A stretch of DNA of 64,000 nucleotides from Nostoc sp. 'Peltigera membranacea cyanobiont' N6 (GCF_002949735.1 NZ_CP026681.1:5796001-5860000), one strand, 5' to 3'; numbered from the stretch's first letter, positions 35,756 to 44,153 are shown. Notes: generated by a model not told the origin, from the letters alone. Numbers and translations: made by a program.

Positions 35756-37078
35756 TTATTCAATCAACCCCAAATGTCGGTGAAATACTTCAACAGCATT
35801 CGCCACACCATCCTCAGCCCTGATTTTCTCACCTAACTCCTGGGCTTTACACCGCATGACCTCATCACCCAGTACTACTTCAATCGCTGCTGCTAAAGTT
35901 TTTTCTGATACCTTCTGGTACGGTATCGGTTGTGGGCTGACTCCTAACCGAGTTAGCTTTTCACCCCAAATCGGCTGATCTGCAAAAAAGGGTACAGTAA
36001 TTGATGGTGTCCCCGCACGTAACACTGCTGCCGTTGTACTAGCTCCTCCGTGATGTACTACTGCTGGCACTTGAGGAAATAACCAATCATGCGGAACTTC
36101 CTCGATCGCAAACACTCGTAGCGAATCTTTTATATTCACCGTTCTTCCAACCTCGCCCCAGCCTGACAATATAATCCCGCCTTGATGTGTTTTCTTTAAG
36201 GCTTCTACGATGTAATGTGTGAGATATTCTGGATTGGGCATCGTCATGCTGCCGAACCCAAAACACAAAGGTAATTGCTTTCGCCCAAGAAAATCCTCTA
36301 GTTCCAGGGGTGGCTCGTATTCCGAGGCTTGGTCAATAAACCAGAAACCAGTCACATACGCCCAATGCGGCCAGTCACGAGGTTTTGGGATTACGTGCGA
36401 ACTAAATCCATACAATACAGGGATTCGTGATACATTCGCCGGAGTCTTCCGTCTGAAGCGTCTGCCCAAATATGGTAAGGGCGGCAATTTCAATGTTTCT
36501 GTTCTGAAGTGATTGAGCAGTTGACGATATCTTTGCCAGTGCAAAAACTCTACTAGCAAGTAGCTACCATAGTTGATCGCTTTCTTTAGCGGGTTTTTAG
36601 TTGTTTGAGCAAATTTCAAAAACCCAAACATCCCTGTGGGAGTCAACGGCAGAACTGATGCAAAAAAGCAGGGTACGCCTAATTTCTCTACGATATGATA
36701 TCCAAAGGTAGCTAACGGCGTGTAGATAATTACCTCACTTCCCTGACACGCACTCCAAGCTGATTCTAACTGTTGAAGTAAAAGCTTATCTCCTTCTTCT
36801 TTTTTCAACTTTTCTCCCGCAATCAATCGCTGCCCTTGTTTCGATTGCAAAAACTCTTCCATATTGCCAGCAATCGGCGCAAACTTTAAATCGAACTTCC
36901 TCACAAATGGTTCAAAGTTCTCATGGGTTGCAATCGTTACTTCATGCCCCGCACGCTTCAAGCCAATAGCCAAAGCGCAGTATGGTTGCAAGTCTCCCCT
37001 TGAACCTACTGTTAGGATCGTAATCTTCAGTTTCCGGCTTGGTGCTATAGGTAGACTTTGGCTCAAATGCTTTTTCAA
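35756..37078 (-). CDS. glycosyltransferase, UGT / sterol glucosyltransferase-like
   Basis: 440 residues, GT-B fold. The N-terminus ILTVGSRGDLQPYCALAIGL followed by KRAGHEVTIATHENF is the GT28-like acceptor domain of UGT80-type enzymes. VPAVVHHGGASTTAAVLRAG then TPSITVPFFADQPIWGEKL is the nucleotide-sugar signature. Expected to move a hexose from UDP- or TDP-sugar to a lipid, sterol, carotenoid or secondary metabolite. It stands alone, so the acceptor is unknown. Confidence 0.87.
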   Translation of the reverse strand: MKKHLSQSLPIAPSRKLKITILTVGSRGDLQPYCALAIGLKRAGHEVTIATHENFEPFVRKFDLKFAPIAGNMEEFLQSKQGQRLIAGEKLKKEEGDKLLLQQLESAWSACQGSEVIIYTPLATFGYHIVEKLGVPCFFASVLPLTPTGMFGFLKFAQTTKNPLKKAINYGSYLLVEFLHWQRYRQLLNHFRTETLKLPPLPYLGRRFRRKTPANVSRIPVLYGFSSHVIPKPRDWPHWAYVTGFWFIDQASEYEPPLELEDFLGRKQLPLCFGFGSMTMPNPEYLTHYIVEALKKTHQGGIILSGWGEVGRTVNIKDSLRVFAIEEVPHDWLFPQVPAVVHHGGASTTAAVLRAGTPSITVPFFADQPIWGEKLTRLGVSPQPIPYQKVSEKTLAAAIEVVLGDEVMRCKAQELGEKIRAEDGVANAVEVFHRHLGLIE

Positions 37079-37200
37079 AAATGAAAACTCCAGTATTCAA
37101 AAATTGTACTAATTTACTGTGTCTCTGGGCGATAAACCAATACAGTTGAAATCAGCCTGCTTTTTCGTAACTGGTCAAAACAATTCACGCACGATCAATC

Positions 37201-38100
37201 TCATGAAATGGTCAAGGGAATCCCGTTATCTTTGGGTTTTAACTTGAGAATAAATGGAACAGCTTTCAATACCCAATCGGACACAGGTGTATAATTAGCA
37301 GCTTCTTCTCCAAAGCTAATAGAAAGCATATCTGTATGAATAATACCTGGATTGAGGGGTATAGCTGCCATACCAGTTGGCAATTCTTGTGCCAAAGAAC
37401 GAGTTAATCCTTCTATTGCCCACTTAGAAGCGCAGTATGGTGCAACTTGGGCTGAAGTCGAACGTCCCCAGCCAGAACTAAAGTTGACAATAATGCCCCG
37501 TTTGTTTTTTACCATTGCTGGTACGAAATGGCGAATTATATTTGCTACTCCTTTGATATTAATATCTATTAGAACCGAAAATTCTTCAGAAGGTATTTCC
37601 CACAAAGGTGCTGGGTAATTAGTAATTGCCGCATTATTTATCACTATATCCGGCGGTTCATACTTGTTCAGTATATGTTCTGCCCATTTTTCTACAAGCT
37701 GTTCATTTGCTACATCTACAGATGTGAAATCATTGGGCGCACTAAACTTTTGGCGTATTTTATCGATTGCATCTGATGAACGGGCGCAACCAATAACAGT
37801 AAGCTCCAGTCCAGTGATCCGATCTGCTACATCTGCCAAAGCTGTGAGCATGATAATTGGTACGTCTGATTGTTTCCGTAATTCTTGACAGACACCATAA
37901 CCATCTAGTTTTGGCATCATTACATCCAGAACTATTAAATCAGGGGTCAACAGGCGAAAAGCTGACAAAGCTTCTTCACCATCACTAGCTGTAACTACAC
38001 TGTAGCCAATCATCTCAAGACGCGTTTGTAAAATCCTGCGGATGCTGGCTTCGTCATCTACTACTAAGATTGTGCCTTTATCACTTGGTAAGTTTCTCAA
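37201..38100 (-). CDS. chimera: RpaB-type receiver domain fused to a decapitated SDR
   Basis: 299 residues. Residues 1-99 are an OmpR-class receiver very like RpaB/Ycf27 (ILVVDDEASIRRILQTRLEM, LIVLDVMMPKLDGYG with the phospho-acceptor Asp, DVPIIMLTALADVADRITGL). Instead of continuing to the DNA-binding domain, from about residue 100 the frame reads LTVIGCARSSDAIDKI and then a short-chain dehydrogenase with NNAA, NFSSGWG and YCASKWAIEG (Tyr-x3-Lys). The SDR lacks its first strand and the TGxxxGxG cofactor loop. Neither half looks complete: no output domain and no dinucleotide site. It is probably a deletion fusion between two genes. Whether it is expressed is unknown. Confidence 0.85.
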   Translation of the reverse strand: MRNLPSDKGTILVVDDEASIRRILQTRLEMIGYSVVTASDGEEALSAFRLLTPDLIVLDVMMPKLDGYGVCQELRKQSDVPIIMLTALADVADRITGLELTVIGCARSSDAIDKIRQKFSAPNDFTSVDVANEQLVEKWAEHILNKYEPPDIVINNAAITNYPAPLWEIPSEEFSVLIDINIKGVANIIRHFVPAMVKNKRGIIVNFSSGWGRSTSAQVAPYCASKWAIEGLTRSLAQELPTGMAAIPLNPGIIHTDMLSISFGEEAANYTPVSDWVLKAVPFILKLKPKDNGIPLTIS

Positions 38101-38434
38101 CGCTGTTCCTCCACAGCGAGAACTCTTAACCCTTTATTATCTGCTCATTAGGAGTCAAAACCGCAAAACAATCTTGAGTTACAGTCATGAGGAAACAAGC
38201 GATGCCTGCGGCGAGCTACGCTTACGCTTAATGCTTGCATCTGTGCAACAGATTATGCTGGGGCATCTGCCCGAAAAAGAGATTTATATCGAAAAAGATA
38301 AATTCTTACAATTTGGGACTCGTATTTTCCATAGTTTTGCAGTAGAGTGTTTATTCTGTGCAAATTATTTATACCTAACTTCTCCCAAATTTACCCATCC
38401 AAATTTTGAGCCAATGCCTTCGAGGGAACAGCCA

Positions 38435-38722
38435 ATGAAAACTTCTAATGATATAGATACCAAGAAGATCATCAAAAAATCTGATAAGCTTACCCTGAGA
38501 CAGATGAAGCTAATCGAGGAGGCAGAAGACAAACTTATTGAAGCTAATACTGTCCATTCTTCAGCCCCTGTGGTTGAGGATAAACCAGTAATTACTCCTG
38601 AGCCTAGAATTCCTGACTATGTTCCATTCCTTGACAATCCTCCAGTACAATCTGTGGGCAATTCCGGCTGGCAGGTTTCTGATGTCTGGCGGGATATTCG
38701 GGTGGATGATTTTTGTGGGTGA
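38435..38722 (+). CDS. small hypothetical protein
   Basis: 95 residues from ATG 38435, GAGGG 8 nt upstream; the frame is open back to 38042 but overlaps the divergent chimera gene, so the later start is preferred. The N-terminal half is charged and helical (KKIIKKSDKLTLRQMKLIEE). The C-terminal half is proline-rich and ends in GWQVSDVWRDIRVDDFCG. No family recognised. The 330 bp between 38101 and 38434 show no other gene. Confidence 0.5.
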   Translation: MKTSNDIDTKKIIKKSDKLTLRQMKLIEEAEDKLIEANTVHSSAPVVEDKPVITPEPRIPDYVPFLDNPPVQSVGNSGWQVSDVWRDIRVDDFCG

Positions 38723-38828
38723 TACTCCTGAATAGGTAAAAAAAATACGTTCGTCTTATAGTGTACGTACTGTCACAAACAGGAGTTGCTCTTTGGTAAA
38801 GAAGCCTACCAAATAATCAACGGTAGCA

Positions 38829-39041
38829 TTAAAGTTGAGTGCGTAGACGTTTAGGCGGCAAGGCGATTGTTTTGAATTTCTCATACGTCAAAAGCATCAC
38901 AAAGATGGTTTCGGACACAATCATGCAGGTGGCTGTTTCATCGGTAAATTGGGGGTTGAACTGAAAGCCAAGTTTTGTGAAAAACTCGATCGATTGCTGG
39001 AGATATTTGACGGGTAGGTTGACGAAAATTTGAGTACTCAT
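38829..39041 (-). pseudogene. VOC/glyoxalase-family N-terminal fragment
   Basis: The first 57 residues (IFVNLPVKYLQQSIEFFTKL, FVMLLTYEKFK) match the first half of a vicinal-oxygen-chelate protein. Then the sequence diverges to TIALPPKRLRTQL and stops. A full member has about 130 residues, so the second beta-alpha-beta module is lost. Confidence 0.65.
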
Positions 39042-39088
39042 GGTTTCTCCTGGTGTAGTTAGTTGTTGGTCAGTGGTCAGTGGCTATT

Positions 39089-39316
39089 TAACCTGAGTTC
39101 AGGTTAAGCCAGAAGCTAAAAAGCTTATTCTGTCAGGATTGAATAAAACTGGAATTGATCAAAGCAGGGATAAAAGTGGAATCATTTTGTCAATAAGGTT
39201 CACAAATGAAACTAATCTCAGCAATATGTCTTATTGACAATAGATGAAAACAGAGCTTTAGACAGAACAACGATAATTCAAGGCTTTTGAGGATTTCTTA
39301 TCCCGAACTCAGGTTA
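39089..39316. mobile_element. 228-bp MITE-like element
   Basis: TAACCTGAGTTCAGGTTAAG at the left and, in reverse complement, TAACCTGAGTTCGGGATAAG at the right match at 18 of 20 positions. A nested GTCAATAAG/CTTATTGAC pair lies inside. No ORF. The target duplication is not clear. It fills most of the gap between 39042 and 39359. Confidence 0.65.
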
Positions 39317-39359
39317 TTTACAAAGGACAAAGGACAGATGTTGGTATAAGCTCAGATGG

Positions 39360-39513
39360 GAATGGCACGCTTGTTAATTGCAAAGCCCTGATATAACAAG
39401 ATTTTGAGTGTGGGGAGTGTGCGGGGTAAGACTTCTTCCCCGTCCTCCCACACCTCCTACACCTCCCACACCCTGCCAGCAAGGAGGTTTCAGCTTTTCA
39501 AGCGTGCCATTCG
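39360..39513. mobile_element. GAATGGCAC MITE, copy 1
   Basis: Inverted ends GAATGGCACGCTTG / CAAGCGTGCCATTC with a perfect 10-bp target duplication GCTCAGATGG (39350-39359, 39514-39523). The interior is a GTGGGGAGTGT / CCTCCCACACC minisatellite. The right-hand duplicate supplies the stop codon of the neighbouring VOC gene. In inverted orientation to copy 2 at 39986. Confidence 0.85.
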
Positions 39514-39515
39514 GC

Positions 39516-39926
39516 TCAGATGGTTTGTTCGCAGTTGATCATCCACGATGTCCCAAACTGATCGGTCAACATACCAAAGCGCGATGACCAGAACGTTTGC
39601 GCGATCGCCATCTTCACCTTGCCGTTTTCTGCTAGAGCGTGAAAAAGCCGTTCTGCCTCAGCGATTTCAGGAACGCTAATTTGTACGTAGAAACCTTGCG
39701 GGGTTTCAAAGTATCCTGGTGGGCAGTCAGATCCCATCAGGAGGCGATCATCTAGTTCAAGGCAAGCGTGCATGATTTTGTCCTGCCATTCCGGTGAGAC
39801 ATTTTCGGCAGAAGGTGCTTCTTTGTGTGTCATCATCATAGTCATCTTGCCACCCAGACATTGTTCATAGAACTTGAACGCTGCCTCACAGTTGCCGTTG
39901 AACATCAGGTAAGAATTGAGTTTCAT
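39516..39926 (-). CDS. PhnB-like VOC-family protein
   Basis: 136 residues from ATG 39926 with AAAGGAGAAAT upstream; the longer frame to 40106 only translates a MITE and is rejected. MKLNSYLMFNGNCEAAFKFY, CLGGKMTMMMTH and FGTSWMINCEQTI are typical of the PhnB/3-demethylubiquinone-like VOC branch. It belongs to the group of VOC and YCII genes placed opposite an ECF42-type sigma gene. Function of such proteins is unproven. It is bracketed by two inverted MITE copies. Confidence 0.8.
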   Translation of the reverse strand: MKLNSYLMFNGNCEAAFKFYEQCLGGKMTMMMTHKEAPSAENVSPEWQDKIMHACLELDDRLLMGSDCPPGYFETPQGFYVQISVPEIAEAERLFHALAENGKVKMAIAQTFWSSRFGMLTDQFGTSWMINCEQTI

Positions 39927-39985
39927 TGATTTCTCCTTTTGTAATCGATTCTGCGTTTTGATGAGCGGATTGTTCGCACATGAAC

Positions 39986-40154
39986 GAATGGCACTAAGAA
40001 AAGCTGAAACCTCGTCAGGGCAGGGTGTGGGAGGTGTGGGATGTGTGGGAGGACGGGGAGGACGGGGAAGAAGTCTTACCCCCCACACTCCCCACACTCC
40101 CCACACTCAAAAAGTAAGTTATATCAGGGCTTTGCGATTAACTTAGTGCCGTTC
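39986..40154. mobile_element. GAATGGCAC MITE, copy 2
   Basis: Ends GAATGGCACTAAG and CTTAGTGCCGTTC; 10-bp flanks GCACATGAAC and GCAAATGAAC (9 of 10 identical) at 39976-39985 and 40155-40164. The interior has the same AAGCTGAAACCT, GTGTGGGAGG and CCCCACACT repeats as copy 1, in opposite orientation. Confidence 0.85.
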
Positions 40155-40189
40155 GCAAATGAACATCATTTGCGCGGTTGCTGATGACG

Positions 40190-40621
40190 TTACTCTTGCT
40201 GCTGCGTTTCAAGTTGAGCGCGAATGCGGTCTGACTGCTCCCTTAAGGCGGGTGTCAGGACTTCACCAAAATCCTCTGCCTCGAATACGGGACGAATCTC
40301 AATCTCGGAGTCTCCTGGCATAGGGTTAGGGCAGCGCTTTACCCAAGCAACTGCCTCGGACATTGAGTTCACTTGCCACAGCCAGTACCCTGCCACTAGC
40401 TCCTGCGCTGGAGTGAAAGGTCCCTGGGTGACAGTGCGATCGGTTCCTGAAAAGTGAACTCGCACCCCTTTTGAGCTAGGATGAAACCCCTCAGCGGCGA
40501 GCAAGATACCTGCCCTGGCTAATTCTTCGTTGTACTGCCCCATTTCAGTTAAAAGCTGTTCGCTCGGCATGACCCCAGTTTCGGAGTCTTGGGTTGCTTT
40601 GACAAAGACCATGACTTTCAT
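40190..40621 (-). CDS. YCII/DGPF-domain protein
   Basis: 143 residues. MKVMVFVKATQDSETGVMPS, RVHFSGTDRTVTQGPFTPAQ and MPGDSEIEIRPVFEAEDFGE fit the DGPF (YCII-related) family, a ferredoxin-like dimeric fold. DGPF genes typically travel with ECF42 sigma factors, and one lies at 41771. In the same direction as the next two genes, probably one transcription unit. Function unknown. Confidence 0.8.
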   Translation of the reverse strand: MKVMVFVKATQDSETGVMPSEQLLTEMGQYNEELARAGILLAAEGFHPSSKGVRVHFSGTDRTVTQGPFTPAQELVAGYWLWQVNSMSEAVAWVKRCPNPMPGDSEIEIRPVFEAEDFGEVLTPALREQSDRIRAQLETQQQE

Positions 40622-40708
40622 TGTGAAATCTCCTGTTGAATGGTTTTGAGTTAGATTGCGAAGGGTTGGGTGTGCTGATTAGCGCAAAGCGCAACTCCCA
40701 AGGAACCG

Positions 40709-41206
40709 CTAATCAGCAGCGACACGCTTGAGTTCATCAATCTCGATCTTCTTCATTTGCAGCATGGTAGTAGTCACTTTTTGAGAGGTTGCCGCGTCGG
40801 AGTGGTTGAGTAACTCAATCAGAATGCGAGGAATAATTTGCCAGGAAACGCCGTATTTGTCTTTGAGCCAGCCGCATTGCTGTGCGGTTTCATCCCCACC
40901 AGCAGACAATTTTTGCCAGTAATCGTCCACGTCCGCCTGGGTATTGCAAAAGATTTGGAAGGAAATCGCCTCGTTAAATTTGAAGGTCGGACCACCGTTG
41001 AGTGCTGTGAACGGCTGACCATCAAGTTCAAAGCTGACAGTCATGACGGCTCCGGCTGGAAATCCCTGAATTTCCTGTCCAGCGTCTACGTATCGACTGA
41101 CGTGGACAATTTTGGAATTGCGAAAAATCGACGTATAAAACTGAGCGGCGGCTTCGGCTTGATCGTCAAACCATAAACAGGGAGTAATTTTGGAATTGTT
41201 TTGCAT
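40709..41206 (-). CDS. PhnB-like VOC-family protein
   Basis: 165 residues from ATG 41206, fixed by AAGGAGA 7 nt upstream (the ATG at 41245 overlaps the previous stop but has no site). MQNNSKITPCLWFDDQAEAA, RYVDAGQEIQGFPAGAVM and FKFNEAISFQIFCNTQADVD are PhnB-like. The C-terminal tail MLQMKKIEIDELKRVA is an extension frequent in this branch. Second gene of the YCII/VOC group. Confidence 0.82.
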   Translation of the reverse strand: MQNNSKITPCLWFDDQAEAAAQFYTSIFRNSKIVHVSRYVDAGQEIQGFPAGAVMTVSFELDGQPFTALNGGPTFKFNEAISFQIFCNTQADVDDYWQKLSAGGDETAQQCGWLKDKYGVSWQIIPRILIELLNHSDAATSQKVTTTMLQMKKIEIDELKRVAAD

Positions 41207-41241
41207 GAGGGTTCTCCTTGAGTTCAAGCGGTTAAGGACGG

Positions 41242-41601
41242 TCATGGCTGTGCTGGTAGTCCCGTAACTTCGATGACAGGACGGATTTCGACGGTGCCGA
41301 CTTTTGCACCTGGGATGCGGGTGGCGATCGCAATGGCTTCATCCAAATCCTGAGCATTAACGAGGAAGAATCCACCCAATTGTTCGCGGGTTTCGGCAAA
41401 TGGTCCATCGGTCACGAGTGATTTGCCATCACGGACTTGGACACTGGTTGCGGTTGCAACAGGATGGAGTGGAGCCGTCGCCAGAAATTGTCCTTGAGTA
41501 TGCAAGTGCTGGGCGAGTTGGGCAGATTCCCCATAGCAATGCTCCCGCTCAGTGTCGCTCATGGCGTTTTCGTCCATATAAATCAGCAGCAAATATTTCA
41601 T
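41242..41601 (-). CDS. YCII/DGPF-domain protein
   Basis: 119 residues from ATG 41601 with AAAGGAGG just upstream. MKYLLLIYMDENAMSDTERE, SLVTDGPFAETREQLGGFFL (the DGPF motif itself) and VGTVEIRPVIE define the family. First gene of the minus-strand group and directly downstream of the ECF42-type promoter at 41625-41651. Confidence 0.88.
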   Translation of the reverse strand: MKYLLLIYMDENAMSDTEREHCYGESAQLAQHLHTQGQFLATAPLHPVATATSVQVRDGKSLVTDGPFAETREQLGGFFLVNAQDLDEAIAIATRIPGAKVGTVEIRPVIEVTGLPAQP

Positions 41602-41624
41602 CCGGTTGCCTCCTTTGTGATTAA

Positions 41625-41651
41625 GTCGAACGGGAATTGTCCAAATCGACA
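41625..41651 (-). promoter_or_regulatory. ECF42-type promoter, proximal copy
   Basis: On the minus strand TGTCGA (41651-41646), 17 bp, then CGAC (41628-41625). This agrees with the -35 TGTCGA and -10 CGA motifs reported for ECF42 sigma factors. It ends 24 bp before the YCII start at 41601. Confidence 0.75.
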
Positions 41652-41706
41652 CCTGAGTGCAAAAATTTTGTCTAGTACAATTGAACTTATCTCCCTTTAT
41701 CAGTTA

Positions 41707-41733
41707 GTCGAACGGGAATTGCTCAAATCGACA
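41707..41733 (-). promoter_or_regulatory. ECF42-type promoter, distal copy
   Basis: A second TGTCGA-N17-CGAC (41733-41728 and 41710-41707), embedded in a direct repeat of the proximal site (GTCGAACGGGAATTG and CAAATCGACACCT shared), 82 bp away. Confidence 0.7.
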
Positions 41734-41770
41734 CCTTGCCCAAAATTCTTTATGTCTTTTTGTAAAAGGT

Positions 41771-43039
41771 ATGGCTTCAATCCCAAAAACAGATGTGGCT
41801 CAAGCAATTGCTGCCCTTTATCGAACTGAATGGGGGCGCATTGTTGCTATTCTGATTCGGCTGGTCGGAGATTTTGATGTAGCTGAAGAAGCTGCACAGA
41901 CAGCATTTACAGCGGCAGTGAATCAGTGGGAAAGCGGCGGTATTCCCGATCGTCCCCGTGCCTGGATTATCCGAACTGCCCGGTACAAGGCGATCGATCG
42001 CCTCCGACGACGCACGAAACTGACCGAAAAACTGGAGTGGTATGCGGCATCTGGCTTAATTCCATCCACTGAAGAACCAACCTATGACAGTGATGAAATT
42101 GGAGACGATCGCCTGCGATTAATCTTTACCTGCTGTCACCCGGCACTGGCAACGGAAACTCAAGTAGCGTTGACCCTGCGAATGTTGGGTGGACTGGAAA
42201 CCGACGAAATTGCCCGCGCTTTTCTTATACCGACTGCAACAATGGCACAGCGGTTAGTTCGTGCTAAACGCAAAATTCGAGACGCAGGCATTCCTTACAA
42301 AGTACCTGAGACGACTGATCTCGCTCCCCGGATAGAGGCAGTCCTGACAGTCATCTATCTCATCTTCAACGAAGGCTATGCCGCAACCAAAGGAGATGCG
42401 ATCGTGCGGGCTGACCTCTGCATCAAAGCGATTCGCTTGGGGCAACTGGTGCGGCAATTGCTGGCACCCCAACCCCCATCTGAAGTCACAGCACTGGTGG
42501 CGCTGATGTTATTGCACGATTCGCGGCGCAATGCGCGTCTAGATGAGGCAGGCGATTTGATTTTGCTAGAAGATCAGGATCGCAGTCGTTGGAACCATCT
42601 ACAGATTGCTGAGGCGTTACCTCTGGTAGAGGAAGCGTTGCTCTTTGGAACCGGAGTGTATGCCCTGCAAGCGGCGATCGCAGCCCTGCATTGTCAGGCA
42701 ACCCGCGCCGAAGAAACAGACTGGGCGCAGATCGTGCGGCTCTATGAGGTGTTGGAACGCTTGCAGCCCTCACCCATTGTTACCTTGAACCGAGCAGTGG
42801 CGATCGCAATGGCAGACAGTCCTCAAGCCGCATTTGGACTGATTGATAGCCTTGCTCCAGAACTGGACAGCTATCATCTCTTTCATGCCACCCGTGCAGA
42901 TTTATTCCGGCGTGTTGGAGCATTAGAGGAAGCGACCCAGAGCTATACACGGGCACTAGAATTAGTGACAAATGACAGTGAGCGTCGTTTTCTGGAACGT
43001 CGGTTGCGCGAAGTTCAACCTAACATTCAGTCCAGCTAA
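41771..43039 (+). CDS. ECF RNA polymerase sigma factor, ECF42 type
   Basis: 422 residues. Sigma region 2 is visible in FDVAEEAAQTAFTAAVNQWE and RPRAWIIRTARYKAIDRLRR, region 4 in LTLRMLGGLETDEIARAFLI and TATMAQRLVRAKRKIRD. About 230 further residues form a helical, TPR-like C-terminus (ALMLLHDSRRNARLDEAGDL, FHATRADLFRRVGALEEATQ). This extension together with adjacent YCII genes defines ECF42, which lacks a classical anti-sigma factor and is thought to be controlled by its C-terminal domain. The divergent promoters suggest it drives the YCII/VOC genes. Confidence 0.88.
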   Translation: MASIPKTDVAQAIAALYRTEWGRIVAILIRLVGDFDVAEEAAQTAFTAAVNQWESGGIPDRPRAWIIRTARYKAIDRLRRRTKLTEKLEWYAASGLIPSTEEPTYDSDEIGDDRLRLIFTCCHPALATETQVALTLRMLGGLETDEIARAFLIPTATMAQRLVRAKRKIRDAGIPYKVPETTDLAPRIEAVLTVIYLIFNEGYAATKGDAIVRADLCIKAIRLGQLVRQLLAPQPPSEVTALVALMLLHDSRRNARLDEAGDLILLEDQDRSRWNHLQIAEALPLVEEALLFGTGVYALQAAIAALHCQATRAEETDWAQIVRLYEVLERLQPSPIVTLNRAVAIAMADSPQAAFGLIDSLAPELDSYHLFHATRADLFRRVGALEEATQSYTRALELVTNDSERRFLERRLREVQPNIQSS

Positions 43040-43351
43040 GGGTTTACAACAGTTTAAAGCGCTAGGCATCCATGATGCCGTTGAAAAAGAAATGAAAAAT
43101 CTTCTAACAGGGTGAACTTGTAAGCTAAACCACATCTAGTTTGCATATCTAAAATTTATATAACTCTTGTGGGGTAGGCATCTTGCCCGCCTTAATTATG
43201 CAATTGAAATGTGGAACAGCTTAACTTAACAAAAGGCAAAAGAAGACAAGTCGGCTTAGTACTTTAGTACTGTTATAATCCAATCGTTTCGTCAAGTTGT
43301 GTTCGGGTGCAGCAAATCACCGATCGGCTCTCTGGCACATCCACATCCACC

Positions 43352-43480
43352 TCAATACTTCTCGGGTTTTGGGGAAAAGGGGAAAGGGAAAAGGGAAAGA
43401 AAAAACCCTTAACCTTTACCCTTTAACCTTTTCCCCAAACCCGATTCCGAGTTAAAAATGCTTTACCCGAGCAGTATTGA
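43352..43480. mobile_element. 129-bp MITE with purine-rich hairpin
   Basis: Ends TCAATACTTCTCGGGT and, in reverse complement, TCAATACTGCTCGGGT; 8-bp duplication CATCCACC at 43344-43351 and 43481-43488. The core is a GGGGAAAAGGGGAAAGGG / CCCTTTAACCTTTTCCCC hairpin. It sits 30 bp before the next gene and may separate it from its promoter. Confidence 0.82.
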
Positions 43481-43510
43481 CATCCACCTCAACTGATAGA
43501 GGATTCCGAC

Positions 43511-43937
43511 ATGGATAACAATCCCAGCATTCTCTCGCACGTTTCGATTGGTACTAATGATTTTGAACGAGCGATCGCCTTCTATGATGCTGTGTTGCCA
43601 ACATTGGGCTGTAAGCGATTTATGGAGCATCCGGGGGCGATCGCCTATGGCAAACAGTATCCCGAATTTTGGGTGGGAACTCCCTTCGACGGGCAACCTG
43701 CAACGGTTGGCAATGGAACTCACATTGGTTTTATTGCTCCTACAAAAGAAGCAGTCCACGCCTTCTATGAGGCAGCATTAGCGGCAGGAGGCAGCATTCG
43801 ATGGTGCCCCCGGTGGCAGACCCGACTATAGTGAGCCGTATTACGGCTGCTTTGTGCGCGATCCAGATGGACACAAAATAGAAGCCGCCTTCTGGGATGA
43901 GCAGCTTGAGCAGCAACTCAACCAGAACAATGGTTGA
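43511..43937 (+). pseudogene. glyoxalase/VOC gene with frameshift
   Basis: ATG 43511 begins MDNNPSILSHVSIGTNDFER and AIAFYDAVLPTLGCKRF, a glyoxalase-like VOC domain. After AALAAGGS (about 43795) the frame runs into nonsense and stops. One base off, the true end continues as DGAPGGRPDYSEPYYGCFVR and DPDGHKIEAAFWDEQ to a stop at 43937. A single-base change thus inactivates a gene of about 140 residues. Confidence 0.8.
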
Positions 43938-43974
43938 CCAGAGAATAACTCATTTTTAGAGGCAAGATAACACT

Positions 43975-44067
43975 ATGGAATTCCATCGAGGTCGCCTGAT
44001 TGACCATGTTCATCTACGGGTTGCTGATGTTGCTGCCAGCAAACGGTTTTACCGGGCAGTGTTGTGA
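43975..44067 (+). pseudogene. VOC-family N-terminal fragment
   Basis: 30 codons, MEFHRGRLIDHVHLRVADVA then ASKRFYRAVL, match the start of a VOC protein and stop abruptly at 44065. AGAGG lies before the ATG. The remaining three quarters are missing. Confidence 0.6.
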
Positions 44068-44153
44068 AATAAATGTACTCCTGGCTCCTGCTCATCGCCC
44101 CACTAATTCTGTTAAAATCGCGTCTTCCAGCACGTAAATTTTGAGGCAGTGCC

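Noticed and set aside
39927..40106. N-terminal extension of the VOC ORF (Trp/Pro-rich)
   Set aside because: It translates the MITE minisatellite; a good ribosome-binding site sets the start at 39926.
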